Assembly: GCF_003688995.1 (NCBI RefSeq)
Contig: NZ_PENI01000032.1
Location: 1-64,000, forward strand
DNA: 64,000 bases
DNA from: Streptomyces shenzhenensis
GTDB lineage: Bacteria; Actinomycetota; Actinomycetes; Streptomycetales; Streptomycetaceae
Direction: 5' to 3'
The notes under the pieces are model-generated. The model was not told the DNA's origin, made no database searches, and saw only the letters and a program-made list of their open reading frames with translations. Positions 50,188 through 57,678 of the stretch are shown here, in pieces (position 1 is the first letter of the stretch; every line of letters starts with the position of its first letter). A program made the position numbers and the translations under genes.

Positions 50188-50429
50188 CTAGATGGAAGCG
50201 ATGCCCGTGAGCTTTCCATATGGATGAACAGTTTGTCCAGCAAGATGGACGAGGGGGCGCACGGATGCAACCGGTCAAAGGCTCCGTGCTACCTGGCGAG
50301 GCTGGCCCGCGTGCTGAACAATCTGTTCAGTGAGATGGATGAACGGCAGGGGTGACCTGCACGTGCGTTTCAAGGATTCGTGTAGAGCCTGAACGTGCGC
50401 CCAGCTACCTGGCCAGGAGGAATGGCAGG
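50183..50429. promoter_or_regulatory. Immunity/switch region with two classes of palindromic operators
   Basis: Class 1, TCCA...TGGA: TCCATCTAGATGGA (50,183-50,196, over the leftward start codon), TCCATATGGA (50,215-50,224) and TCCAGCAAGATGGA (50,236-50,249). Class 2: CTGAACAATCTGTTCAG (50,314-50,330) and a weaker TGAACA-N3-TGTCCA near 50,226. CCTGGCCAGG is at 50,408-50,417, just before the rightward ribosome site. Promoters for both directions must lie here. Confidence 0.65.
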
Positions 50430-50873
50430 ATGAGCCCTATGGCACCCAATGAGATTTCGTCGACAACCCCTGAACAGAGTGAACCGCGGACCCAGTTCAC
50501 CGATCTGCTGAGGAGTCGCCGCGCGGAGCTTGGTGAGGGCTTGGCCAAAGTTGAAGGCCGTTCGGTTGACCCTGTCACTGGGAAGGGCGTGAAGCGCGGT
50601 CGCATCTACCGACTGGAGGGTGGGGAAAGGGGGGGGATTACTCCCCCTGACTTCTGGGAACTGCGCGCGCTCGCTGAGGGGTACAGGCTGCCCATTGAGC
50701 GACTCCAGGATGCCGCTGGTGCCCAGTTCCATGGAGTGGAGCCCCTTCGTGTCGGAACGGGGGAAGCGGTCGCTTATGTTCGAAAGCTCGACAGGCTGCC
50801 ACCGGAGCAGCGTGAGCGCCTGCTTCACCTGATCGATTCCCTGGTTCCACCCCAATCGGGTGAAGATCGCTGA
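50430..50873 (+). CDS. Rightward XRE-type regulator, candidate lysogeny repressor
   Basis: A 147-residue protein. FTDLLRSRRAELGEGLAKVE, GVKRGRIYRLEGGERGGITP, DFWELRALAEGYRLPIERL form a variant XRE domain; the C-terminal LPPEQRERLLHLIDSLV may mediate dimerisation. ATG 50,430 lies nine bases after AGGAGG; an open frame back to 50,352 lacks one. Diverges from the early operon, with the integrase downstream on the same strand. Confidence 0.72.
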   Translation: MSPMAPNEISSTTPEQSEPRTQFTDLLRSRRAELGEGLAKVEGRSVDPVTGKGVKRGRIYRLEGGERGGITPPDFWELRALAEGYRLPIERLQDAAGAQFHGVEPLRVGTGEAVAYVRKLDRLPPEQRERLLHLIDSLVPPQSGEDR

Positions 50874-50892
50874 ATCACGCACTCCCCTTAGC

Positions 50893-50907
50893 GTCACTCT
50901 GGGTGAC
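50893..50907. promoter_or_regulatory. Inverted repeat upstream of the integrase operon
   Basis: GTCAC-TCTGG-GTGAC, followed 9 bases later by TAGCCT, a possible -10. Candidate operator for the rightward integrase transcript; the gap 50,874-51,030 has no gene. Confidence 0.4.
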
Positions 50908-51030
50908 CAATCCCGGTAGCCTGTAGAGATTTCGTACACATGGTGCGATCATTGCGGCACACCCACTGACCACAAGGGTGCTGGTCTAAGCCGCAAATCG
51001 AACACTTGAGCGGGAGATGGGGGAGGCTGC

Positions 51031-51252
51031 GTGGAGTCACCGCAAGCGCAGGCTTGGTACTTCTTCAGCGACGACCTGCCAGACGGGGAGGTGATCATTC
51101 CATTCAAGACGCGCCATGGCCTGGCGTTCGGCATCCGACCTGGGCATATGACACCGGAGATGCTCGACGCTCTGAACAGAACTGCAAAGTTTGTTCTTCA
51201 AGTGGGCCTTGGTCACATATCTCTTCCTGGCAAGTCACCCTTGAACGAGTAG
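51031..51252 (+). CDS. 73-residue protein upstream of the integrase
   Basis: QAWYFFSDDLPDGEVIIPFK, LAFGIRPGHMTPEMLDALN, TAKFVLQVGLGHISLPG: a compact alpha/beta protein. GTG five bases after GGGAGG. Candidate recombination directionality factor or small regulator by position alone. Confidence 0.5.
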   Translation: MESPQAQAWYFFSDDLPDGEVIIPFKTRHGLAFGIRPGHMTPEMLDALNRTAKFVLQVGLGHISLPGKSPLNE

Positions 51253-51272
51253 CTCAGTCGGGAGGAGAGACG

Positions 51273-52952
51273 ATGGCCGTATCCCGCCGCGCCGGCGGCA
51301 TCAGCAAGCGGTGTGAGTGCCGCGGTCCGGACGGCAAACGGCTCGGCACGAAGTGCCCGCAGCTGGCCAAGCGCAACCACGGCAAGCACCGCGTCAGCCA
51401 GGAACTCCCCGAGGACGCCGACGGCCAGCGCCGTCGCTTCCAGCGCACCGGCTACACCAAGCTCACCGACGCACAGACCGACCTCGACCGCATACGCGCC
51501 ATCCTCGACCTGGCCGGCGACGACGAAGACGCAGAGCGACGCGTTGGCGACCTGCTTGCCGACCTCCAGAAGACCCGCGGCTCCATCCCCGACCCGACCG
51601 AGGTGTCCCGGAAGCTCGGCGTCGGCGTCCCCCTCGACGGGGCAATGACCGTGGGGGAGTGGCTCGACGTCTTCGCCGAGGCCCGGGCGAAGAAGACGAA
51701 GAAGACGACAGCGAACGGCTACCAGTCGCACATCCGGGTGCACCTGAAGCCGGGCGTCGGTCACTACCGGCTCGACCGCTTCACCGTCGGCCACGCACAG
51801 GAGTTCTTCGACGGGATCGACGAACGCAACGAAGTAGTGCGCGCGGAGAACCAGGCGCGGCGCGAGCAAGAGGCCCGCTGCAAGTGGGGGAAGAACTCCC
51901 GGCCGCCGGTCGTCGAGTCCACGCGCCTCGCAGTCGAGCGGGAGAAGCTGGCCGCGATGCCGGCCTACCGGGAGATCACTGGCCCGGCGACGAAGCAGCG
52001 GATCCGGGCGACCTTGCGGGCCGCACTGAACGCGGCGATCAAGCGGCAGCTCATCACGTTCAACCCGGCCGCGCACGTCGAGCTGGCCTCGGGCAAGCGC
52101 CCGAAGGCGGTGCTGTGGGCCGAGCAGCACGTCGAGCACTGGCGGAAGACGGGCGAGAAGCCGTCCGCGGTCATGGTGTGGACGCCGCCGCAGATCGGCC
52201 AGTTCCTCGACGAGGCCGAGTCGTCTCGGCTGTACGCGTTCTTCCACCTGATCGCGTTCCGGGGCCTGCGCCGTGGCGAAGGCGTCGGCCAGGACTGGGT
52301 GAACGTCGACCTTGACGGGCAGGCGATCACCATCGCCAAGGAGATCGTCGTGGACGGCTGGACGCCGATCGAGGACGACCCGAAGACGGACGGGTCGGCG
52401 GCCACGATCGGCCTCGACAGCGTCAACGTGGCCGTCCTGCGCGCCCACCATGAGCGGCAGCTGGAGGAGCGCCAGGCGTGGAACCGGCACGCTGCTTCTG
52501 AGCGGGAGAAGGGCAAGGATGTCGCGGACTGGGTGGACACCGGGAAGGTCTTCACCGACGTCGACGGGACGTGGCTGCATCCGGAGAGCGTGTCGGACGA
52601 GTTCCGCCGGATCTGCAAGGCGGCCGGCCTGCCCCCGATCAATCTCCGGGATCTGCGGCACTGCGCGGCGACCCTGATCCATGCGGGCGGGGGAGACCTG
52701 CATGCGATCAAGGAGACGCTGCGGCACTCGACGATCAAGCTGGCGTCGGACACCTACACCTCCTTGCTGAAGGAAGTCGACCTGGAGATTGCGGAGCGCG
52801 CAGCGGCGCTGGTGCCGCGGGCGCGGAAGCCGCGCGACGAAGCCCCCGCGCCGGGCGCTGTACCGGAGCGGGGGCCTGGAGCGTCGCAGTCGAGCGATGC
52901 TGATATGGACGGCTCCACGGTACCCATGGCCATCCGGGAGGGCGCGGCGTAG
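51273..52952 (+). CDS. int: Tyrosine-family site-specific integrase
   Basis: A 559-residue integrase 217 bases before attR. It has an N-terminal arm-binding region with Cys (KRCECRGPDGKRLGTKCPQ), a SAM-like core-binding domain (TVGEWLDVFAEARAK, HIRVHLKPGVGHYRLD) and a catalytic domain: Arg in IAFRGLRRGEGVG, NLRDLRHCAAT box II, His in LRHSTIKLA and nucleophile in SDTYTSLL. Box II reads RxxR where HxxR is usual. ATG at 51,273 follows GGAGGAG; the frame open from 51,006 is ignored. Confidence 0.93.
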   Translation: MAVSRRAGGISKRCECRGPDGKRLGTKCPQLAKRNHGKHRVSQELPEDADGQRRRFQRTGYTKLTDAQTDLDRIRAILDLAGDDEDAERRVGDLLADLQKTRGSIPDPTEVSRKLGVGVPLDGAMTVGEWLDVFAEARAKKTKKTTANGYQSHIRVHLKPGVGHYRLDRFTVGHAQEFFDGIDERNEVVRAENQARREQEARCKWGKNSRPPVVESTRLAVEREKLAAMPAYREITGPATKQRIRATLRAALNAAIKRQLITFNPAAHVELASGKRPKAVLWAEQHVEHWRKTGEKPSAVMVWTPPQIGQFLDEAESSRLYAFFHLIAFRGLRRGEGVGQDWVNVDLDGQAITIAKEIVVDGWTPIEDDPKTDGSAATIGLDSVNVAVLRAHHERQLEERQAWNRHAASEREKGKDVADWVDTGKVFTDVDGTWLHPESVSDEFRRICKAAGLPPINLRDLRHCAATLIHAGGGDLHAIKETLRHSTIKLASDTYTSLLKEVDLEIAERAAALVPRARKPRDEAPAPGAVPERGPGASQSSDADMDGSTVPMAIREGAA

Positions 52953-52970
52953 AGTCGAGGGGAACGAATG

Positions 52971-53001
52971 GGCCTCGTCACCGCAGGTGGCGGGGCCTTT
53001 C
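52971..53001 (+). terminator. Integrase terminator
   Basis: GGCCTCGTCACC pairs with GGTGGCGGGGCC (two G-U pairs) around GCA, followed by TTTC. Perfectly placed 18 bases after the integrase stop. Confidence 0.75.
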
Positions 53002-53002
53002 T

Positions 53003-53023
53003 GCTCAGCCGGTGCTCAACCGA
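53003..53023. promoter_or_regulatory. Putative integrase arm-type site, right
   Basis: GCTCAGCCG, two bases, GCTCAACCGA; same sequence, spacing and orientation as 15,532-15,552. In the excised phage both would flank the attP core. Confidence 0.5.
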
Positions 53024-53169
53024 ACGCCACCCAACGGGCTCGTATCAAAGCAGACGAGACCCACTGAGAGGGGTTGCTGGCGACGTGCAAAGTGGTGGTG
53101 ACCTGTACTCCAGCAGACGAATCCGATTGGGTACAACTTGACCGGACGGGACCGTACTTGACACCCGGA

Positions 53170-53216
53170 GACTCATAATCCGTCGGCCGTGGGTTCGAGT
53201 CCCACCCGCCCCACCC
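53170..53216 (+). other. attR, 47-bp core repeat
   Basis: Identical to 15,396-15,442. Only the tRNA 3' half is present here (no D arm or acceptor 5' strand), so it is not a tRNA gene. Confidence 0.95.
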
Positions 53217-53227
53217 AGGCGCCCTCC

Positions 53228-53408
53228 GTGCAGGAACGTTCTTACCTGCACCGAAGCGCCAGCCCCTCCCTTCTGGAGGGGCTTTCCTCGTCTCTGAAGA
53301 TCTTTTGCTGGGCCGCTGCTCGCCCGAAAGCCAGGCGATCATGGCACCGAGGGCTCACCAAACAACACGCCGAGACGTCGACGGAGCAACGCCTCAACAG
53401 CCGAGCGG
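53228..53408. repeat. About 180-bp imperfect copy of the sequence just inside attL
   Basis: From GTGCAGGAACGTTCTTACC through the CCCCTCC/GGAGGGG hairpin, a shared TCTCTGAAGATCTTTTGCT and AGGGCTCACCAAACAACACG, to CAACAGCCGAGCGG, it parallels 15,453-15,632 in the same order. The arm-site motif is degraded here (GCTGGGCCG, GCTCGCCCGA). Confidence 0.85.
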
Positions 53409-53409
53409 T

Positions 53410-54063
53410 TCAGGCTCGGGCCTGGACGATGAGGGTGCCGATGTGCCCGGCCTTCGGGGCGCCTACCTCGGTCGCCTCGGCGGTGGCGAATCCGGCTCTG
53501 AGCAGAAGCCGCTCCCACACCGCGGGCCGGTAGCTGTACCGGTAGGTGAACATCGCCTTCCCGGCGAAGCCGCCCTTGTACATGCCCTGGGGGCCGTAGG
53601 CGCCGGGGATGGCCGGCGGCTGGGAGAAGACGAAGACGCCGCCCGGGGTCAGGCGCTCGCGCACGAGCGGGAAGAGACGGGACGGGTCGGTGAACCAGGC
53701 CGCGCCGAAGATGGAGTACACGGCGTCGTACCGCCCCTCGTCGGCGGCGAGCCAGTCGAGGACTTCGCCCTGCTCGATCCGCACGCCGAGCGGCGCCCAC
53801 TTCTCACCCGCGCGCTGCACCATGCGCGGCGACAGGTCCACGCCGGTCGCCTTCACGCCCTGCTGCGCGAGGTGGGCCAGCGCGCGTCCGGTGCCGCAGC
53901 CGACCTCCAGCACGGACTCCGGGGCGCCCAGGAGTTCCGGGCCGGGGCCGTGTCCGGCGTACTGGGTCCAGCAGAACGACGGCTCGGCGTCGTCCTTGAA
54001 CGCCGACTCGGCGTAGGCGTCCCACAGTTCGGTCTCGGCGGCGATGTCGTGCGGTACGGGCAC
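53410..54063 (-). CDS. Class I SAM-dependent methyltransferase
   Basis: A 217-residue enzyme. Motif I VLEVGCGTGRALAHL, acidic post-I VDLSPRM, motif II YDAVYSIFGAAWF and LVRERLTPGGVFVFS form a methyltransferase_11/25 fold. Last gene of the leftward module beyond attR; no equivalent in the prophage cargo. Substrate unknown. GTG start with AAGGAA upstream. Confidence 0.82.
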   Translation of the reverse strand: MPVPHDIAAETELWDAYAESAFKDDAEPSFCWTQYAGHGPGPELLGAPESVLEVGCGTGRALAHLAQQGVKATGVDLSPRMVQRAGEKWAPLGVRIEQGEVLDWLAADEGRYDAVYSIFGAAWFTDPSRLFPLVRERLTPGGVFVFSQPPAIPGAYGPQGMYKGGFAGKAMFTYRYSYRPAVWERLLLRAGFATAEATEVGAPKAGHIGTLIVQARA

Positions 54064-54143
54064 AGCGCGTTTCCTTCGGGTCGTCAGGATGCGGGAGCCC
54101 CCGCCCTCGGGGAGCTGTGCGGGCGGGGGCGACTGTAGCGGGG

Positions 54144-54647
54144 TCAGTGGCTGTCGGGGACCTTGTCGTCGCACGGGGAGCAGTCCGCGCCGTCGATGGC
54201 CCACAGTTCCTCGTCGATCGGCCAGCCCTGGCTCTTCAGGAAGTCGCCGGTACGCAGGCACAGGCCGTCGCGGCGGCGCTCGATGAACGGGGCGTGGTGC
54301 TTGAACCGGCCGCCGTTGTAGAGGCGGCAGATGCCCCACCAGACGGGTGTGTCGAGGATGAGCTGGTGGACGCCGATGTCGACGAGCTTGCCGACGCCCA
54401 GGTGCACGTCGGGGTTCTCGATGGAGCCCATGACGTACATGACGGCGTTGCCGAGGATCCGTTCGGCCATGTCGCGGACCATGGTGTGGTCGCGCAGGAG
54501 CAGTGCAACCTCGCGGTCCCACAGACTCATGCCGCTGTCGAAGACGTTGACGGTCAGCTCGGTGATGTGCGGTGCGACCGCGTTCAGCAGGGCTTGCGGG
54601 TCGTCGGTGGTGCGGAGTGCGGTGGGACTGTCGAGCGCGATGGACAC
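54144..54647 (-). CDS. 167-residue protein of unknown function in the right module
   Basis: LNAVAPHITELTVNVFDSGM, LWDREVALLLRDHTMVRDMAERILG, VGKLVDIGVHQLILDTPVWW and WAIDGADCSPCDD (one CxxC). Soluble, helical. GTG start five bases after GGAGGG, inside the end of the preceding gene. Paired with the methyltransferase; no family recognised. Confidence 0.6.
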   Translation of the reverse strand: MSIALDSPTALRTTDDPQALLNAVAPHITELTVNVFDSGMSLWDREVALLLRDHTMVRDMAERILGNAVMYVMGSIENPDVHLGVGKLVDIGVHQLILDTPVWWGICRLYNGGRFKHHAPFIERRRDGLCLRTGDFLKSQGWPIDEELWAIDGADCSPCDDKVPDSH

Positions 54648-54940
54648 GATTCCCTCCCTGGTTGGATGGCTGCCCTCCTGGTCGAGGGCATTGGCCCGCC
54701 CGGCTCGGCGCGCGCAGGCTGCGGAGCCGGGCGGGAGTCTGTGGTTGAGCTGTCTGCGCAGTCGGGGCAGGCGTACACCTCGACGTCGAGGACGTGGACG
54801 CCCTCCCGGCCGCGGGCGATGCCGGCCGACACGGCGCCGTTCACGTCGAGCAGGCTCTTGGCGCACCAGCAGCAGGCCCACCCCGAGTACTGGGCGTAGG
54901 TCAGCGATGCGGCGGGCGGCGGCTCGGGAGGCGGGGTCAT
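54584..54940 (-). CDS. 118-residue CxxC protein, paralog of 15,878-16,096
   Basis: The N-terminal 60 residues, including WACCWCAKSLLD and YACPDCAD, are almost identical to the prophage copy. It continues with a 50-residue Pro/Arg-rich tail absent from the prophage version. ATG overlaps the previous stop. Confidence 0.62.
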   Translation of the reverse strand: MTPPPEPPPAASLTYAQYSGWACCWCAKSLLDVNGAVSAGIARGREGVHVLDVEVYACPDCADSSTTDSRPAPQPARAEPGGPMPSTRRAAIQPGRESCPSRSTVPPHSAPPTTRKPC

Positions 54941-55116
54941 GGCCGGTCGGCGAGCGGGACCAGGCGGTGGACTTCACGGCACGGGCCGCAGGCGTACAGG
55001 CCACGCACGGCCGGGCCCGATCCTGCGTCTTCTGCCTGGATCAGCTCGATGCCGGTGGCGAACCGCCCGCACCACGAGCACAGGCCCCGCCTGCCGGTAG
55101 TCGCCTGCGCGGTCAT
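54937..55116 (-). CDS. 59-residue CxxC protein, paralog of 16,093-16,293
   Basis: LCSWCGRFATGIELIQ and LYACGPCREVHRLVPLAD keep the CxxC-x(about 30)-CxxC spacing of the prophage protein. Its frame runs into the frameshifted upstream gene, but the ATG at 55,116 is the natural start (ATGA overlap). Confidence 0.62.
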   Translation of the reverse strand: MTAQATTGRRGLCSWCGRFATGIELIQAEDAGSGPAVRGLYACGPCREVHRLVPLADRP

Positions 55117-55443
55117 CGCTGGCCCCCGTCGGCGAGGTGGAGCAACTCCCTGCGGGTGGAGCATGAGCGGCGGCTGCGGCAGGTGTAGCAGGTGTGGGTG
55201 TGGAGGGTGGCGACCCGGCGAGCCTCGGCGCGCACGCACGTCGTGCAGCCCCGGGGGGTACCAGCAGGTGCCGCTCTCAGTGCTGGGCCGCCGCCGCGGA
55301 CCGAGGCTCACAACGGCGCCGGAGGTCAGGGGCGTGGTGCACCAGACGCACGCGCGACCGCACACCTGCTCCTCGGTGAGCTTGTGGATCGGAGGGAGCG
55401 GCAACAGGTTGACCGCCGCCAGCAGTGCCGTCCTCGCGGTCAT
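55113..55443 (-). pseudogene. Frameshifted paralog of the 111-residue Cys-rich protein
   Basis: It starts MTARTALLAAVNLLPLPPIH, with CGRACVWC and GTCWYPPG as in the prophage gene, then leaves frame. Near 55,249-55,258 the run is CCCCGGGGGG where the prophage has CCCCGCGGG, one base longer. The correct frame resumes and ends ELLHLADGGQR at 55,113. Either a true pseudogene or a homopolymer sequencing error. Confidence 0.75.
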
Positions 55444-55904
55444 CTCAGCACCTCCGCCGGAATCTGTCGGCCACCCGGCCCGAGCGCGGCGGCGAGTATG
55501 GCGGGCTCGGTCAGCCGTCCCGACCCGTCCGGGTGGGTGAGCCAGAACCGGCCGCAGACCTGTCGGCCTGTCGGAGGGCAGTGCAGCGGGGTACCGGGCG
55601 GCTGCACGGTCACCTGCCGTACGTCCGTCAGTTCGTTACCTGCGTGCAACGGCAACAGCCACCACGTCAGATCCACGGCCGGGTCAGCGAGGACCGGCCC
55701 GCGGTGCTCCTCACGGATACGGCTGAGGGCCTGCATACCCGCCACGAGGCGGCATTCCGCGGCGAGCCACAAACGGCCGGACGGTATGGGCGCGAGGGCT
55801 TCGAGCCCCCACGTCTGGTGGACGAGGTCCGGGCGTGCGGAGCACTCGGCGAGCCACGCATCCCCGGCCCCGAACAGTGCGGCTAAGCACATCGGTTGGG
55901 CCAT
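55440..55904 (-). CDS. 154-residue protein of the right module, leaderless
   Basis: LVHQTWGLEALAPIPSGRLW, RIREEHRGPVLADPAVDL and CGRFWLTHPDGSGRLTEPAI. No recognised domain. ATG 55,904 has no ribosome site but a -10 (TACGGT) six bases before it; the frame to 55,961 crosses that box. Stop overlaps the next start. Confidence 0.55.
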   Translation of the reverse strand: MAQPMCLAALFGAGDAWLAECSARPDLVHQTWGLEALAPIPSGRLWLAAECRLVAGMQALSRIREEHRGPVLADPAVDLTWWLLPLHAGNELTDVRQVTVQPPGTPLHCPPTGRQVCGRFWLTHPDGSGRLTEPAILAAALGPGGRQIPAEVLR

Positions 55905-55910
55905 GACCGC

Positions 55911-55956
55911 ACCGTATGCAGGGCGATTGCAGCGCTGCTTGCCGATTGCGCGCAAT
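55911..55956 (-). promoter_or_regulatory. -10 box and ATTGCGCGCAAT palindrome upstream of the 154-residue gene
   Basis: TACGGT (55,911-55,916, minus) is six bases before the start. The perfect 12-bp palindrome ATTGCGCGCAAT (55,945-55,956) lies near the -35 position. The same core recurs at 57,679-57,688. Confidence 0.5.
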
Positions 55957-55989
55957 TGCACAAGCCCATCAGCGGGTTGCGGAAATTGC

Positions 55990-56838
55990 TCAGGCGAGGT
56001 CCAGGGACGCCCGAGCGCGTCCGATCAACCGACGTGCCGACGGCCCCTCTTCGGCCGCTTCAGCGAGCCATTCCCACGCCCGCTCGTACAGCTGAACGTC
56101 CTCGTCGCCGGTCAGCCACAGCTCCTCGCTGATCGTCTCGACGATGACGAGGCGCCGATCGTAGATCCAGAAGCCGTGCGCCGGCGTCCGGCGTAGCTGC
56201 GCGGTAAAAGGGATGACGCCCAGCTCGATTCGCTTCTGACCCACCAAGTTGTACAGGCGATCAAGCTGTGCGGCCATCACGTCCGTGGGGCACGGCCGGT
56301 GGTACAGAGCAGCCTCGCACAGCAGGAAGCGGAACGACTTCTCCGGGTCGTAGAGAGCGGCTTGGCGGCGCATCCGTGCCTCGACCGCCTCGTCCGTCGT
56401 GGGTCGGATCTGGCGGAAGGCAGCGTTGGCATCGAAGATCGCTCGCGCGTACTCGGGCGTCTGGAACAAGCCGGGGACTCGCGACACCTCCAGGCCGCGG
56501 ATCTCTTTCGTGGTCTCCGTCTGCCGGACAGCGATCTCTTGCCGGCCGCGGTGGCCGCCGGCCAGTTGCCGCTGCCAGGAACGGTGCCGGTCCTTCATGC
56601 CGAGCCCCGCCAGCAGCCCGTGCAGCTCGCTCACGACATCCGGACGGCCCACGCCGTGCGCCCACGCCGTGAGATCCTCGCGCGTCGGTGTCTGCTTCCC
56701 GTTCTGGAGACGGGACACCTTCGACGTCTGCCAGCCCAGTACGGCCGCGAGGTCTTTCCCTTCCAAGCTGGCCTCGACGCGCAGTGTGCGCAGGCGCGCG
56801 CCGAGGGCGTCCCGGGAGGTCTGGAAGTCGGTCGTCAC
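55990..56838 (-). CDS. Scr1-type (DUF5753) XRE regulator of the right module
   Basis: A 282-residue regulator with LGARLRTLRVEASLEGKDLA, VLGWQTSKVSRLQNGKQTPT (helix-turn-helix), then DUF5753: LEVSRVPGLFQTPEYARAI, RMRRQAALYDPEKSFRFLL, LGVIPFTAQL and VIVETISEEL. GTG 56,838 overlaps the stop of the DUF6879 fusion (GTGA). Likely binds the TTGCGCGCAA palindromes at 55,946 and 57,679. Confidence 0.82.
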   Translation of the reverse strand: MTTDFQTSRDALGARLRTLRVEASLEGKDLAAVLGWQTSKVSRLQNGKQTPTREDLTAWAHGVGRPDVVSELHGLLAGLGMKDRHRSWQRQLAGGHRGRQEIAVRQTETTKEIRGLEVSRVPGLFQTPEYARAIFDANAAFRQIRPTTDEAVEARMRRQAALYDPEKSFRFLLCEAALYHRPCPTDVMAAQLDRLYNLVGQKRIELGVIPFTAQLRRTPAHGFWIYDRRLVIVETISEELWLTGDEDVQLYERAWEWLAEAAEEGPSARRLIGRARASLDLA

Positions 56839-57575
56839 ATGGTGGAACGTACCCGCTCGGCGAACTCCGCAGTAGGTACGGCGTGGTGCCACGCGGCGTC
56901 CCGGGCCTGGCAGGCGGCGAGCACCTCGGCCGGGTCCTCGCTCACGTACACGCCAAGGGTGGTGTCGTACTCGTCGAACGCGAACCGGGCGACAACGCGC
57001 GAGTCGAAGAGCCAGAAGTCGAAGTCCGGCAGGCGCAGTTGCTCGGCCTCAGCGCGGGTCAGGTTCCGGATGTCCTCTCCCGCAGCGACGTTCCCCGGGG
57101 CGCTTGCGAGGAGGAACCGCTGTCCGTCCGTCACTGGGTCATCAACGATCCGAACGCGCTCGAACCGCTTCCCGGCCGCCGTCTGCTCGGCGACGTTCGC
57201 ACGCCATGCGTTGGCCGGCTCGGCGACGATGTCCTCACCGGCCTGCCAGCGCGCCCACTTGGGGCTGCGCCGGTCCGAGGCGTAGCCGCGGCGGGTCTCC
57301 AGCCGCCACGCGGTGTGCCGGAACTCCTTGAAGAGGCGGGAGATGGAAGCGAACGGCTCAAGCGCCGGTGCCTCGGTTGTGGGGGCGTAGCGAGTGAGCA
57401 GGCTCCGGGGAACGCGGACGAAGGTCTCGGACTCCTTGACGTCCCGCAGACGGGCGAGGTGCGCGGGGTCGGTCTCGCGGTCGCCCTGGACAAGGATCTC
57501 GTCCGTCTCGGGGATCTCGTACAGGGTGGGGCAGTCGCCGTCGTCGCTGGTGGTGCCGAGGAACCTGAGCGTCAT
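56835..57575 (-). CDS. Fused N-domain/DUF6879 protein
   Basis: A 246-residue protein. Residues 1 to about 75 (TLRFLGTTSDDGDCPTLYEI, FVRVPRSLLTRY) resemble the separate 86-residue protein at 16,830. The rest is DUF6879 (LFKEFRHTAWRLETRRGYAS, RFERVRIVDDPVTDGQRF, LPDFDFWLFDSRVVARF), like 17,062-17,589. ATG at 57,575 is five bases after GGAGG; the frame is open to 57,695. Confidence 0.78.
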   Translation of the reverse strand: MTLRFLGTTSDDGDCPTLYEIPETDEILVQGDRETDPAHLARLRDVKESETFVRVPRSLLTRYAPTTEAPALEPFASISRLFKEFRHTAWRLETRRGYASDRRSPKWARWQAGEDIVAEPANAWRANVAEQTAAGKRFERVRIVDDPVTDGQRFLLASAPGNVAAGEDIRNLTRAEAEQLRLPDFDFWLFDSRVVARFAFDEYDTTLGVYVSEDPAEVLAACQARDAAWHHAVPTAEFAERVRSTM

Positions 57576-57678
57576 GTCGCCCTCCATGTATCCGGGTTGG
57601 AGCTCCAGGATGCGCGCACGTCGCCTGGGCGCGCTCGTGGATTGCAGCGGATTGCGCCGACGCCGGTGAGGTTGTCGA

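Larger units (their letters stand above)
15396..53216. mobile_element. Integrated temperate siphophage (prophage), about 37.8 kb
   Basis: Bounded by 47-bp direct repeats of the tRNA 3' half. It contains a full set: integrase next to attR, divergent repressor switch, helicase and primase, both terminases, portal, MuF, scaffold, capsid, connectors, tail tube, frameshifted chaperones, tape measure, tail-tip proteins, amidase, holin and antirepressor. No broken structural gene was found, so it may be inducible. A non-phage-like cargo module (15,723-18,465) lies inside attL. Confidence 0.95.

Noticed and set aside
53170..53216. Second tRNA gene at attR
   Set aside because: Only the anticodon-arm-to-3' half is present; no 5' acceptor strand or D arm.
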